A DNA stretch of 64,000 bases from Propionibacteriaceae bacterium. Its GTDB lineage: Bacteria > Actinomycetota > Actinomycetes > Propionibacteriales > Propionibacteriaceae. The notes beneath the pieces were generated by a model. It saw nothing but the letters and a program-made list of their open reading frames with translations. It made no database searches and was not told the origin of the DNA. The position numbers and the translations under genes were made by a program. Within the stretch, counting starts at the first letter, position 1. Every line of letters starts with the position of its first letter. Positions 9,465 to 20,943 of the stretch are shown piece by piece. The stretch spans positions 34,309 to 98,308 of the forward strand of contig JAIRYW010000063.1 of NCBI GenBank assembly GCA_031267645.1, in the 5' to 3' direction.

Positions 9465-10033
9465 GACCGGCCGGCCATGATCAGGGCCATCGCCTCCGCC
9501 CGCGAGGCCGGGTCGTGCAACTGGCCGCGCACGGCCGAGGTGACGGTGCGCGAACCGGGCTTGCGCACCCCCCGCATGGTCATGCAGAGGTGTTCGGCTT
9601 CGATCACGACGATGACGCCGGCTGGGGCCAAAGCTTGGACCAGGGCGTCGGCCACCTGAGTGGTCAGGCGTTCTTGGACTTGGAGCCGTTTGGCGAAGAG
9701 ATCGACCAAACGGGCCAGTTTGGACAACCCCACGATCTGTTTGCTGGGGCCGGGGATGTAACCGACGTGGGCCAGACCGGTGAAGGGGGTCAGATGGTGT
9801 TCGCAATACGACCACAGCTCGATGTCCTTGACCAGGATGAGCTCCTCGTGGTCGATGTCGAAGCGAGTGGCCAAGATCTCTTCCGGGTCGCCGCCGAAGC
9901 CCGAGAAGGCCTCGGCGTAAGCCCGGGCCACCCGTTCCGGGGTGTCGACCAAACCGGAGCGGGCCGGATCCTCGCCAATGGCTAGGAGAAGTTCCCGGAC
10001 TGCTCGGACGACACGCTGATGGTCGAAGGCCAC
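9461..10033 (-). CDS. folE: GTP cyclohydrolase I
   Basis: A 190-residue FolE, which converts GTP to dihydroneopterin triphosphate, the first step of folate synthesis. Family motifs are clear: [16 protein letters not shown], the zinc-binding [39 protein letters not shown] and the second zinc Cys in [12 protein letters not shown]. Length is normal. The GTG start follows the ftsH stop by seven bases. Its stop overlaps the folP GTG, so the folate genes are translationally coupled in one ftsH-folE-folPBK-DUF3180 operon. Confidence 0.95.
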   Translation of the reverse strand: MAFDHQRVVRAVRELLLAIGEDPARSGLVDTPERVARAYAEAFSGFGGDPEEILATRFDIDHEELILVKDIELWSYCEHHLTPFTGLAHVGYIPGPSKQIVGLSKLARLVDLFAKRLQVQERLTTQVADALVQALAPAGVIVVIEAEHLCMTMRGVRKPGSRTVTSAVRGQLHDPASRAEAMALIMAGRS

Positions 10034-10040
10034 GGCCGCC

Positions 10041-12074
<2,034 letters not shown>

Positions 12075-12205
12075 ACACCAACCTTGATTCGCGACGCTGG
12101 ATCGACGATACCAGTCCGGACGATCGGCTGGCAGCCGCCCAGCGGACTGATCCGATCCCTCCCGGACCGGCTCCGAACGGCCTGCGCCCGGTGAGACCGG
12201 GAGAC

Positions 12206-12257
12206 CTCCAGCCGGCTGGAGACCCGCCCAGCCGTCCAGGCCCGGCTCTCCCGAGCC
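12206..12257. terminator. Paired hairpins after cydDC
   Basis: Two stems lie 34-85 bases past the cydDC stop: GGCTC-TCCC-GAGCC (12244-12257) and the perfect 16-base palindrome CTCCAGCCGGCTGGAG (12206-12221). They separate the cyd operon from the ftsH promoter and have no T-run. Confidence 0.5.
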
Positions 12258-12290
12258 AGGCCGGCCGGCCAGCGGCGGCGGGTTCTACGG

Positions 12291-15200
12291 TCAGTGCCGT
12301 CCCAGGTCGATGACGCGGTCGCAGCGGGCGGCCAGGGACTCGTCGTGGGAGATGACCAAGACGGGCCGGGAGTCCAAATTGGCCCAGATGTCGTCCATCA
12401 AGGCGTCGGCCGTCTCGCGGTCGAGGTGTTCGGTCGGCTCATCCAAGATCAGCAGCCCGTAGTCGCCCACCAGCAGCCGGGACAGCGCCAAACGGCGGGC
12501 CTCGCCGCCGGACAGGGTGGAGCCCAGCTCCCCCACCACCCGGTCCGGGTCCAAGCTCAGGCCGGCCCGGCCCAAAGCGGTCACGACCCGCTCCCGGCTG
12601 GCCTCCTTGTCGCCGATACGGACGTTCTCGGCCACGCTGGTGGCGAAGATGTGGGCGTCCTGGGCCAGGTAGCCGATCCGGCCGGCCGTCTCCAAACGGC
12701 CGCCCCGGGCCGGGATCAGACCCATGATGGTGGCGGCCAGAGTGGTCTTGCCGATGCCGGAGGGGCCGATCACGGCCAGGCTCTGGCCCGGACCCAGTTC
12801 GAGGTCGACGCCGCGCACGACCGGCTCGGCCCCGGGCCAGCCGACGTCGACCTGGCTCAGGCTGAGACGGGCGGCCTGAGCGGAGCCGGACGTTTCGGCG
12901 TCGCCCCGGCCGACCGGCTCGGCCTCCAGCACCGCCACCACCCGTTCCAGGGCGGCTTCGGCCCGGGTCTGGGTCTGGGCGGCTTGGGCGAAGTTGGCGA
13001 AGACCTCGTGCAGGGCCAGCGGGGTCAAGACCAGGACCGCCAGCAAACGTCCATTCAGTTGGCCGGCTGCCACCGCTTGGCCGCCGATCCACAGCGCGCC
13101 GACCACGGCCAGACCGGCCGCCACCACTTGCAGGCCGGCTCCCACGCCCTTGGCCCAGGCCGCTTTGGCCTCGACCTGGCGCAACCGTGAGTCGACTCGG
13201 TCCACCCGGGCCAGGGCGGCCGAGCTGGCGTCGTAAGCGGCCAGATCGGGCGCGCTCAGGGCCAGATTGTGGACCAAGGCCCCCAGCTGGCCGCGCAAAG
13301 GCACGGCGGCCCGGTCGGCCCGCTGGGAGACGCGCTGGGTGAACCAGGGCACCAGGAAGCCGCCCACCAGGGCGCTCAGGATCAAGACGGCGGTGGCCCC
13401 GACCGAGAAGCGAGCCAGCATCAGACCAGTCCCGCCCACCACCACGGTGGCGGCGGCGAAGGGGATCACGATCCGGGCCACGACGTCCTCGATCGCCCCC
13501 ACGTCGGACACCACCCGGACCAGCAGGTCGCCCCGTGAGCGGCCCAGCAAGGTGGTGCGGGCCAGGCGGGTGTAGGTGCGCAGGCGTAGGGCCGATTGCA
13601 TACGCAGGGCCAGATCGTGGCCGACCAGACGCTCGACGTAACGGAAGACGGCCCGCGACAGGGCGAAGGTCCGCACGCCCACCGCCGCCACCGTCAGGAG
13701 CATGAAGTTGGGGTGCTCGGCGGCGCGGGCGATGAGCCAGGCCGAGACCGCCATCAAGGCGACCGAGGCCCCTGAGGCGACGCTGGCCAAGGCGATGGCG
13801 GCGGCCAGACGGGAGCGGCCCTTGGGCACGGTCCGCAGCAGGCTGGACACCAGACGGCGCAGCGGGGAGTGGCCAGGGACGGCCGACGGCGCGGTCGACT
13901 GGCCCTCCGGGTCGTCCCAGTCGTCCGTGGGGTCGAAGTCCGGCGACGTCGAGGACCCGGCCTCGGGCCGGGCGGCCGCGTCGGAGGGATCGACCGGATC
14001 AGCCAGATCAGTCGGATCAGCCAGATCAGCCGGATCAGCCAGAGCGGACGAATCAGCCAGAGCGGACGGACCAGCCAGAGCGGACGGACCAGCCAGTGCC
14101 GACGGACCAGCCAGGGCGGCGACTGGGGTCGGGACGGCGTCTGGACCCGACTGGTCGGCCGGGTCGAGCCGCTCGGAGGCGGGGGTGGCCTGGTCGGAGA
14201 CGGCTTGGTCGGCCGAGGCCAGCTGGACCACCCGGTCGGCCGCCGCCAAGACGGCAGCCCGGTGCGACACCACCAGGGCCGAGGCGCCGGAGGCGCGCAG
14301 ACTGGCCAGTACCTTGGCCTCGGTGTCGGTGTCGAGGCCGGCCGTGGGCTCGTCCAAGATCAGCAGGCGGGCCCCGCCGTGGTCGATCCGGAGCAAGGCC
14401 CGGGCCAGGCCGACCCGACGGCGCTCCCCCACCGACAGACCTTCGCCGCCCTGGCCGATCGGGCGCGAGGGGTCGAGCGAACCGGCCCCGGCCTGTTCCA
14501 AAGCCCGTTCGATCTGCTCCGGCCCGGCCTCCGGCCAACCCAAGCGGACATTGTCGGCCAAGCTGCCGTCGACCAGGCCCGGCGTCTGCGGCACATAGGC
14601 CGTCAGGCGTCGCCATTGGGCCAGGTCGAGCTGGTCCAGCTCGACGCCGCCCAGGCTGAGCCGGCCGCTCTGCCAGGGCAGGAAGCACAAGATCAAATTG
14701 AGCAGGGTGGTCTTGCCGCCGCCGCTGCGGCCGGCCAGAGCCACGATCTGGCCTGGGACCAACTCGAAGTCGAAGTCGGACAGGGCCGGGCGGTTCGACC
14801 CCGGATAGGTGAAGGACAAGCCCTGGGCGCTGATGGCGACCGACTGGGGGGCCAGCCGGTCGGACGGCGTCGGGCCGACCGGCCAACCCCGGTCGATCTC
14901 GCGGAAGGCGGCTTCGGCGGCGGCCAGGCCGTCGGCCGAGTCGTGGTAGTGGACGCCGACCTGACGGATCGGCAGGTAGACCTCGGGGGCCAGGATGAGG
15001 ACGAAGAGGGCGACGTCCAAATGAAAATCAAAATTGTAGACCAGGCGGACGCCGACGGTCAGGGCGATGACGGCCACGGCCACCGACGAGAACAGCTCCA
15101 AGACCAGGGCGGAGAGGAAGGAGATGCGCAGGATGGACATGGTCTCGCGCCGGTTGGCCGACTCGGTCCGGCGCAGTCCGGCGGCTTGGGCCCGGGCCCG

Positions 15201-15962
15201 GCCGAAGACCTGCAAGGTGGGCAGCCCGGCCACCAGGTCGGCGAAGTGGTTAGCCAGCCGGGTCTGATAGGCCCAGCGCCGTTCGACCTTGGCCTGGGTG
15301 GTCCAACCGACCAAGGCCATCAGCAAGGGGATGAAGGGGATGGTGACGGCCAGGATGACGGCCGACCGCCAGTCCGCCCACAGCACGGCCGCCCCGATGA
15401 TGACGGGCACGGTGACGGCCAACAGGAGCTGGGGCAGGTATTTGGAGAAGTAGCCGTCCAGGGCGTCCAGCCCCTGGGTCACCAGGGTGACCAGGGCGGA
15501 CGAGGTCGACTCGGCCTGGGCCGGGCTGCGCAGCCGGGCGGCCAGAATGTCTTGGCGGAGCTGGGATTTGACCTGGGCGGCGGTGCGCTGGGCCAGCCAA
15601 GAGTTGAGCCAGCTCATCAGGCCCCGGCCGATCAGGACGGCGGTCAGCCCCAGCACGGCCCAACCCAGCGAGAGGTCCTGCCGGCCGTAGAACAGGCCGG
15701 CGATGGAGTCTGACAGCAGCCAGGCCTGGAGCAGGACCAACACGGCCGTGACGCAGCCGACCCCCACCCCGGCCATCAGATAGGGACGGGTGGCCCGGGC
15801 CCGCCTGACCAGCCGGGGGTCCAAGGGACCCTTGGCGGTGCGGGCGGAACGGCCGGCCGGGGCGGTCGACGGATCGGAGCGGTCGGCTGTCTCGGACAGC
15901 CCGACGGCTCGGGGCCGCCGTTGGCGACCCCGAGCCGTCGGATTGGATGGATTGGATGCCAT
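12291..15962 (-). CDS. cydDC: CydDC fused ABC exporter for cytochrome bd assembly
   Basis: A 1223-residue single chain joining CydD and CydC, the heterodimeric ABC transporter (cysteine/glutathione or heme-related) needed to mature cytochrome bd. The CydD half has six membrane helices, then GRSGGGKTT Walker A, LSVGERRRVGLARAL signature and LLILDEPTAGLD. A linker of about 110 residues, rich in Ala/Pro/Asp and holding seven hexapeptide repeats, precedes the CydC half (TM region from LRRLVSSLL; Walker A GPSGIGKTT; signature LSGGEARRLALSRL; LLILDEPTEHLD). The ATG at 15962 overlaps the cydB stop (TGATG). Longer frames extend into cydB and are shadows. Fused CydDC is common in actinobacteria. Confidence 0.93.
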   Translation of the reverse strand: MASNPSNPTARGRQRRPRAVGLSETADRSDPSTAPAGRSARTAKGPLDPRLVRRARATRPYLMAGVGVGCVTAVLVLLQAWLLSDSIAGLFYGRQDLSLGWAVLGLTAVLIGRGLMSWLNSWLAQRTAAQVKSQLRQDILAARLRSPAQAESTSSALVTLVTQGLDALDGYFSKYLPQLLLAVTVPVIIGAAVLWADWRSAVILAVTIPFIPLLMALVGWTTQAKVERRWAYQTRLANHFADLVAGLPTLQVFGRARAQAAGLRRTESANRRETMSILRISFLSALVLELFSSVAVAVIALTVGVRLVYNFDFHLDVALFVLILAPEVYLPIRQVGVHYHDSADGLAAAEAAFREIDRGWPVGPTPSDRLAPQSVAISAQGLSFTYPGSNRPALSDFDFELVPGQIVALAGRSGGGKTTLLNLILCFLPWQSGRLSLGGVELDQLDLAQWRRLTAYVPQTPGLVDGSLADNVRLGWPEAGPEQIERALEQAGAGSLDPSRPIGQGGEGLSVGERRRVGLARALLRIDHGGARLLILDEPTAGLDTDTEAKVLASLRASGASALVVSHRAAVLAAADRVVQLASADQAVSDQATPASERLDPADQSGPDAVPTPVAALAGPSALAGPSALAGPSALADSSALADPADLADPTDLADPVDPSDAAARPEAGSSTSPDFDPTDDWDDPEGQSTAPSAVPGHSPLRRLVSSLLRTVPKGRSRLAAAIALASVASGASVALMAVSAWLIARAAEHPNFMLLTVAAVGVRTFALSRAVFRYVERLVGHDLALRMQSALRLRTYTRLARTTLLGRSRGDLLVRVVSDVGAIEDVVARIVIPFAAATVVVGGTGLMLARFSVGATAVLILSALVGGFLVPWFTQRVSQRADRAAVPLRGQLGALVHNLALSAPDLAAYDASSAALARVDRVDSRLRQVEAKAAWAKGVGAGLQVVAAGLAVVGALWIGGQAVAAGQLNGRLLAVLVLTPLALHEVFANFAQAAQTQTRAEAALERVVAVLEAEPVGRGDAETSGSAQAARLSLSQVDVGWPGAEPVVRGVDLELGPGQSLAVIGPSGIGKTTLAATIMGLIPARGGRLETAGRIGYLAQDAHIFATSVAENVRIGDKEASRERVVTALGRAGLSLDPDRVVGELGSTLSGGEARRLALSRLLVGDYGLLILDEPTEHLDRETADALMDDIWANLDSRPVLVISHDESLAARCDRVIDLGRH
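13997..14122. repeat. Seven 18-bp repeats in the CydDC linker
   Basis: Units start at 13997, 14015, 14033, 14051, 14069, 14087 and 14105, of the form GACCAGCCAGAGCGGACG with point changes. On the coding strand they encode hexapeptides such as SALAGP and ADLADP. The array is in frame and confined to the linker between the two ABC halves. Confidence 0.85.
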
Positions 15963-17107
15963 CAGATGGCGCGAGCGGCTCCGACCGGGGCCGAGTCGTC
16001 CACGATGTTCTCCGTGCTCAGGCGACGCCGGAACACGAAATAGGTCCAGACCTGGTAGGCCAAGACGACCGGCACCATGATGGCGGCGAAGATCGTCATC
16101 AGTTTCAAGGTGGTGTGCGAGTTGGCCACCAAGGTCAGATCGACCGAGATCCCGCCCAGAGCGTTCGAGTTGAAGCCCAGGTTGGGGAACATGTGCAACA
16201 GGACCATCAAGATCATGGTCACTGTGGCCACCGAGGTGCACAGGAAGGCCAAACCGTCACGGCCCTTGGCGCTGAAGAACCAGGCGCCGACCAGGGCCAG
16301 CACGGCCAGCAGGCCGACCACCCAGGCGATGGTGACCAACAGGCCGACCTTGCCGGGCACGAAGTCGGTGCCGCCGTAAATGGCGTTGCCCCAGATCACG
16401 AAGGCGGCCATCAAGACCACCGTCACCAGGACCGACTTGGACGCGAAGCCCTTGGCCTTGGCCTGGATGTCGCCCCGGGTCTTGAGCGATAGGAAGATCG
16501 CCCCGTGGGTGATGAAGAGGGCCACGAAGAGCAGCCCGCCGACCAGGCAGAAGGGATGGAACAGGCTCCAGAAGCCGGAGTAGACCGGGATCACGTGGCC
16601 TTCCCAGTAGGACACATCGGACGCCACCAGGACGACTCCCTTGAGGAAGTTGGCGAAGCCGACGCCGAAGACCAAGGTGGGCAAGAAGCTGCCAACACAG
16701 GCGGCCCAGTCCCAAGCCCGACGCCAGGTCGGCGACTCCTGCTTGCCTCGGAACTCGAAGGCCACACCACGCAGGATGAGGCCGACCAGGACCAAGAACA
16801 AGGGTAGGTAGAGCGATGAGAAGAGGGAGGCGTACCAACCGGCGAAAGCGGCGAAGGTGGCGCCGCCGGCCGTCAGTAGCCAGACCTCGTTGCCGTCCCA
16901 GTGCGGGCCGATGGTGTTGACCATGACCCGACGGTCGGCGTCCTTCTTACTCAAGAAGGGCAATAGCATGCCGACGCCGAAGTCGAACCCCTCCAGGAAG
17001 AAGAAGCCGATCCACAGGACGCCGATGAGAATGAACCACAGTACGGCCAGCTTGTTGTCGCTGAGCGGGTAAGCGGTCTCAAGAGCCGTCAAGGCGAGAG
17101 TGTTCAT
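15962..17107 (-). CDS. cydB: Cytochrome bd quinol oxidase subunit II
   Basis: A 381-residue CydB, the structural partner of CydA in the high-affinity quinol oxidase of the plasma membrane. About nine transmembrane helices are visible. The N-terminal signature is LWFILIGVLWIGFFFLEGFDFGVGMLLPFL, followed by RRVMVNTIGPHWDGNEVWLLTAGGATFAAFAGWYA. The start is 11 bases after the cydA stop, and the stop overlaps the cydDC ATG, so cydA-cydB-cydDC is a tight operon. Confidence 0.96.
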   Translation of the reverse strand: MNTLALTALETAYPLSDNKLAVLWFILIGVLWIGFFFLEGFDFGVGMLLPFLSKKDADRRVMVNTIGPHWDGNEVWLLTAGGATFAAFAGWYASLFSSLYLPLFLVLVGLILRGVAFEFRGKQESPTWRRAWDWAACVGSFLPTLVFGVGFANFLKGVVLVASDVSYWEGHVIPVYSGFWSLFHPFCLVGGLLFVALFITHGAIFLSLKTRGDIQAKAKGFASKSVLVTVVLMAAFVIWGNAIYGGTDFVPGKVGLLVTIAWVVGLLAVLALVGAWFFSAKGRDGLAFLCTSVATVTMILMVLLHMFPNLGFNSNALGGISVDLTLVANSHTTLKLMTIFAAIMVPVVLAYQVWTYFVFRRRLSTENIVDDSAPVGAARAI

Positions 17108-17118
17108 GCCGATCCCTC

Positions 17119-18666
17119 TCAGTAGGCGAAGGACAGAGGAGCGTCCTCGTCCTTGTTCAGGTCGACGGGTGGGACGTCAGTCTCGGGTGGCAACCCGATC
17201 TTGATGTACTTGAGCAGCAGCTTGACCTCGATCACAGCCAGGACGCCGTAGAGGACGGTGTACAGGATCAAAGTCAGCAGCAGGATCGGCGTCGAGTGGG
17301 CCAAGGTCGGATCGGGCGAGATGGCTAGCTGCGTGGGCAGAACGCCATTGACGATCCAGGGCTGGCGGCCCATCTCGGTGAAGATCCAGCCGAAGCTGTT
17401 GGCCAGCAGCGGCAGCAAAGGCATCACCACGGCGATGGCGGTCATCAGGCCGCTGGGCCGAGGCACCTTGTCTTTGCGCACCGCGACCAGGAAGAAGATC
17501 CCGCCCAGCATGGCCAACAGGCCGATGCCGATCATCAGGCGGAAGCTCCAGAAGGCGATCGTGGTGTCGGGCGACAGGTCGCCGATCTGACCCCGGTCGG
17601 CGATGGTGGCCAGCTGGTCGGCGAAGCCGGCCTGCAGGCCCTCTTGACCCAAAGGATTGCCGTCGGTGTCGGTCAGGCAGCTCTGCGGCGCGCCACCGTT
17701 CTCGGCCAGGCAATCGATGAAGGTCTGCTGGCGGTAGCCGTAATCGCGGAACTGGGCCTCCAGCTCGTCCAGACCCTGAATGTTGTCAGTGCCGTAGAGC
17801 CAGTTCAAGAAGCCTGGGAACAGCTCGACCCCGGGCAGGATCTGGAAGGTCGCCTCACCCGGCGTGGGCGAAGTTTGGAGGCCTTCGGCGGCGGCCATCT
17901 TGCTTGGTTGAGTGACGACCATCTGCTTGCCAAGCAGGTCGCCCGTCACGATCGTGCACAGGCCGGCCACGATCAGGACCCAGGCCCCGATCTTGGTGCC
18001 CTTGCGGTAAGCCACCAGATCTCCATCCGGCGCGGCGGCGGCCTTGGCCTTGACCAGACGGTAGAAGGAGATGGCGGCCATGAAGGCCCCAGCTGTGACG
18101 AAGGAAGCGGCGATGGTGTGCGGCCACTGGGTCAAGAAGACCGGGTTGGTCAGCAAGGCGAGGAAGTCGTTCAACTCCGCCCGCCCGTTGGCGAAGACCG
18201 CTCCGGTCGGATTCTGCATCCAGGCGTTGGCCGCGATGATGAAGATCGAGGAGATGAAAGTGCCGATCGATCCCAGCCAGATGGAGGTCAGGTGGACGCC
18301 CTTGGACAGGCGCCCCCAACCGAAGATCCAAATGCCCAGGAAGGTGGACTCGAGGAAGAAGGCGATCAGAGCTTCGAGCGCCAAAGGCGCGCCGAAGATG
18401 TCGCCCACGAATCGGCTGTACTCAGACCAGTTCATGCCGAACTGGAATTCCTGAACGATGCCGGTGACAACACCCATTGCAAAGTTGATCAGGAAGAGCT
18501 TGCCGAAGAACTTGGTCAGCCTCAGATACGCCGAATTGCCCGTCCTAGTCCAGACGGTTTGCAAGACGGCGGTCAGAAGACTGAGCGCGATCGTCAAAGG
18601 GACGAATAGGTAGTGGTAGACCGTCGTGATGCCGAACTGCCACCTGGCTACGGTTTCCGGACTCAT
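17119..18666 (-). CDS. cydA: Cytochrome bd quinol oxidase subunit I
   Basis: A 515-residue CydA, which binds the three hemes and oxidises quinol while reducing O2 to water. Heme ligands are visible as His18 (ITTVYHYLF) and His183 (QWPHTIAASF). The heme b595/d-region glutamates are at 98 and 106 (LEALIAFFLEST), and the GRQPW signature is in EMGRQPWIVNGVLPT. The quinol (Q) loop starts with GKQMVVTQPSKMAAAEG and contains two cysteines (about 319 and 330) 11 residues apart. First gene of cydA-cydB-cydDC. The ribosome site is weak, and no clear Rex box was found upstream. Confidence 0.96.
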   Translation of the reverse strand: MSPETVARWQFGITTVYHYLFVPLTIALSLLTAVLQTVWTRTGNSAYLRLTKFFGKLFLINFAMGVVTGIVQEFQFGMNWSEYSRFVGDIFGAPLALEALIAFFLESTFLGIWIFGWGRLSKGVHLTSIWLGSIGTFISSIFIIAANAWMQNPTGAVFANGRAELNDFLALLTNPVFLTQWPHTIAASFVTAGAFMAAISFYRLVKAKAAAAPDGDLVAYRKGTKIGAWVLIVAGLCTIVTGDLLGKQMVVTQPSKMAAAEGLQTSPTPGEATFQILPGVELFPGFLNWLYGTDNIQGLDELEAQFRDYGYRQQTFIDCLAENGGAPQSCLTDTDGNPLGQEGLQAGFADQLATIADRGQIGDLSPDTTIAFWSFRLMIGIGLLAMLGGIFFLVAVRKDKVPRPSGLMTAIAVVMPLLPLLANSFGWIFTEMGRQPWIVNGVLPTQLAISPDPTLAHSTPILLLTLILYTVLYGVLAVIEVKLLLKYIKIGLPPETDVPPVDLNKDEDAPLSFAY

Positions 18667-18697
18667 GCCGCGAAACTACATCGGCTTGGGCACGGTT

Positions 18698-18723
18698 GTC
18701 CAGCGCGATCCACCCATCTGGAC
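18698..18723. promoter_or_regulatory. Inverted repeat upstream of cydA
   Basis: GTCCAG and CTGGAC are separated by 14 bases, extended outward imperfectly by GGTT and AACC. It lies 32-57 bases before the cydA start and could be an operator for an oxygen or redox regulator, but it matches no site I know. Confidence 0.3.
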
Positions 18724-18763
18724 CGATAACCACCCCTCGTCGATCTTAACAAGCGCCTTCCCG

Positions 18764-18781
18764 GACCCCGTCAGGGGGGTC
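18764..18781. terminator. Hairpin after the ABC exporter operon
   Basis: GACCCC-GTCAGG-GGGGTC lies about 90 bases past the stop of the exporter gene ending at 18868 and about 100 bases before cydA. It could separate the two minus-strand transcription units. Confidence 0.4.
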
Positions 18782-18867
18782 GATGTAAGGCGACGAATGG
18801 CTTCTGACTAGGTATTACGCTGACATTTAGAGCGGCTGGAAAAATTTTGACGACCGCCGACGGGAAT

Positions 18868-20943
18868 TCAGGATTGATCCTGCCCCAGACCAGCGAACTG
18901 AGCCTGATAGAGCCGCCAGTAAGCCCCCTGGGCCCGTAGCAGTTCGGCGTGGCTGCCCTGTTCGACGATGTCGCCGTGCTCCATCACCAAGATCAAGTCG
19001 GCGTCCCGAATGGTGGACAAGCGATGGGCGATGACGAAAGAGGTCCGCCCCTTGCGCAACGCTCCCATGGCCTTCTGGATCAAGACCTCGGTGCGGGTGT
19101 CGACCGAACTGGTGGCCTCATCCAAGATCAGCAGGCTGGGCTCGGACAGGAAGGCCCGGGCGATGGTCAAGAGCTGGCGCTCGCCGGCCGAGACGTTGGA
19201 GCCCTCCTCGTCGATGACGGTGTCGTAGCCCTCGGGCAGCGACCGCACGAAGCGGTCGACGTAGGTCGCCTTGGCGGCCGCCAAGACACTCTCCTGATCG
19301 GCCCCCGGCCGCCCATAGGCGATGTTGTCGCGGATGGTGCCGTTGAAGAGCCAGGTGTCCTGCAGCACCATGCCGATCTCGTCCCGCAGGACGCCCCGGG
19401 GCAGGGTGGCGATGTCGATCCCGTCCAGCCTGATCTGGCCGGACTGGACGTCGTAGAAACGCATCAGCAGGTTGACCAGGGTGGTCTTGCCGGCCCCGGT
19501 CGGTCCCACGATGGCGATGGTCTGGCCCGGCTCGGCCACCAAGGAGAGATCGGTCATGAGGGGATGGTCCGGCTCGTAGGAGAAGCTGACATGGTCGAAC
19601 TCGATCCGTCCGAGCACCGGCTGAGGCAGCTGGGCGGACAATTCGGCCGGCTCCTCGGCCACGTCCAAGACCTCGAACACCCGCTCCGCCGAAGCCACGC
19701 CGGACTGCAACAGATTGGCCATGGAGGCCAGTTGGTTGATCGGCTGGGTGAACTGGCGGGAGTACTGGATGAAGGCCTGGACGTCGCCCAGGCTGATCTG
19801 GCCGGAGGCCACCCTCAGGCCGCCCACCACCGCCACCACGACGTAGGTCAGATTCCCCACGAAGCCCATCAGGGGCATGATGACGCCGGACATGAACTGG
19901 GCCTTGAAGGCGGCCTCGTACAACTGGCCGTTCTTGTCCGCGAAGACCTGGCCGACCTCGCGCTGACGGCCGAAGACCTTGACCAAGGCGTGGCCGGTGT
20001 AGGCCTCCTCGATGTGGCCGTTCAACTCGCCGGTGGCCTTCCACATGGCGGCGAAGCGCTTCTGGGAGCGTTTCATGATCAGTCCGGCCAGCACCACCGA
20101 GATCGGGATCGAGATCAGGGCCACCAAGGTCAGCAGCCCGGACAAGGTCAGCATCATGATCAGGACGGCCACCACAGTCAATAAAGCATTGACAACTTGG
20201 GACAGGGTCTGCTGTAAAGACTGGGAGATGTTGTCGATGTCGTTGGTGACGCGCGACAGCAGCTCGCCCCGGGGCTGGGAGTCGAAATAGCGCAAGGGCA
20301 GGCGGTCGAGTTTGTCCGCCACCTGCTGGCGCATCCGCAGCACGGTGCGCTGGACCACGCCGTTGATCAGCCAGCCGGCCACGATCATGCCGGTGGCGCC
20401 GAGCAAGCAGAAGGCGATCGCCAACATGATGACGTAGGCCATCTGGGTGAAGTCGATGCCCACGCCGGGGGTGAAGTCCATGCCCGACAACATGTCCCCC
20501 ATGGACTGGTTGAAGCCGCCGGCCCCGCCTTGGGCGATCAGGTCGAGCACTTGCTGGCGCGACACGGTGGCCGGGTCGATGCCGCGTTGGCTCAGCTGGT
20601 CGCCCACCATCTGGCCGACGATGCCGGAGAAGATGACGTCGGTGGCCCGGCCCAACAGTTTGGGCACGTAGACGTTGACCGCCACCGAGACGGCGGCGAA
20701 GGCGATGGCCAGCGCGACCCGGAACCGTTCCGGCTTCAGGTAGCCCAGCAGACGACGGAAGGAGGGGCCGAAGTCGACCGCCTTCTCACTGACCCGGGCC
20801 CCGGGCGGACCGCCGCCAGGGCCGCCGCCGCGGCCGGGACCGAAGCGGGGCCTGGGATTGGCCTTAGCCGCCGAGTTCGAGTCGCCGCCGGCCGCGGGGC
20901 CGGTCGGGTCGGTCGACGCCATCGACCGGTCACGCTCGCTCAT
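18868..20943 (-). CDS. ABC multidrug-type exporter, second half
   Basis: A 691-residue type IV ABC half-transporter: six membrane helices fused to one ATPase, likely pairing with the product of the overlapping upstream gene. A Gly/Pro-rich cytoplasmic N-terminus of about 50 residues precedes TM1. An insert after TM1 (about residues 105-160) is characteristic of the larger subunit of heterodimers. The ATPase has GPTGAGKTTL, Q-loop MVLQDTWLF, signature NVSAGERQLLTIARA and LLILDEATSSVDTRTE, and so a canonical catalytic Glu. The ATG overlaps the preceding stop (ATGA). Substrate unknown; the TetR gene in the same operon suggests drug or lipid export. Confidence 0.9.
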   Translation of the reverse strand: MSERDRSMASTDPTGPAAGGDSNSAAKANPRPRFGPGRGGGPGGGPPGARVSEKAVDFGPSFRRLLGYLKPERFRVALAIAFAAVSVAVNVYVPKLLGRATDVIFSGIVGQMVGDQLSQRGIDPATVSRQQVLDLIAQGGAGGFNQSMGDMLSGMDFTPGVGIDFTQMAYVIMLAIAFCLLGATGMIVAGWLINGVVQRTVLRMRQQVADKLDRLPLRYFDSQPRGELLSRVTNDIDNISQSLQQTLSQVVNALLTVVAVLIMMLTLSGLLTLVALISIPISVVLAGLIMKRSQKRFAAMWKATGELNGHIEEAYTGHALVKVFGRQREVGQVFADKNGQLYEAAFKAQFMSGVIMPLMGFVGNLTYVVVAVVGGLRVASGQISLGDVQAFIQYSRQFTQPINQLASMANLLQSGVASAERVFEVLDVAEEPAELSAQLPQPVLGRIEFDHVSFSYEPDHPLMTDLSLVAEPGQTIAIVGPTGAGKTTLVNLLMRFYDVQSGQIRLDGIDIATLPRGVLRDEIGMVLQDTWLFNGTIRDNIAYGRPGADQESVLAAAKATYVDRFVRSLPEGYDTVIDEEGSNVSAGERQLLTIARAFLSEPSLLILDEATSSVDTRTEVLIQKAMGALRKGRTSFVIAHRLSTIRDADLILVMEHGDIVEQGSHAELLRAQGAYWRLYQAQFAGLGQDQS

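Noticed and set aside
8172..9659. Long plus-strand frame opposite the folate fusion
   Set aside because: Antisense shadow of a gene with clear FolP and FolB motifs; Gly/Gln/Pro-rich translation.
9465..9815. Upstream extension of the folate fusion gene
   Set aside because: It lies within folE. The GTG at 9464 overlapping the folE stop is the natural start.
15963..16241. Upstream extension of cydDC
   Set aside because: It runs antisense-free but in a wrong frame through cydB. ATG 15962 overlaps the cydB stop and begins the known CydD sequence.
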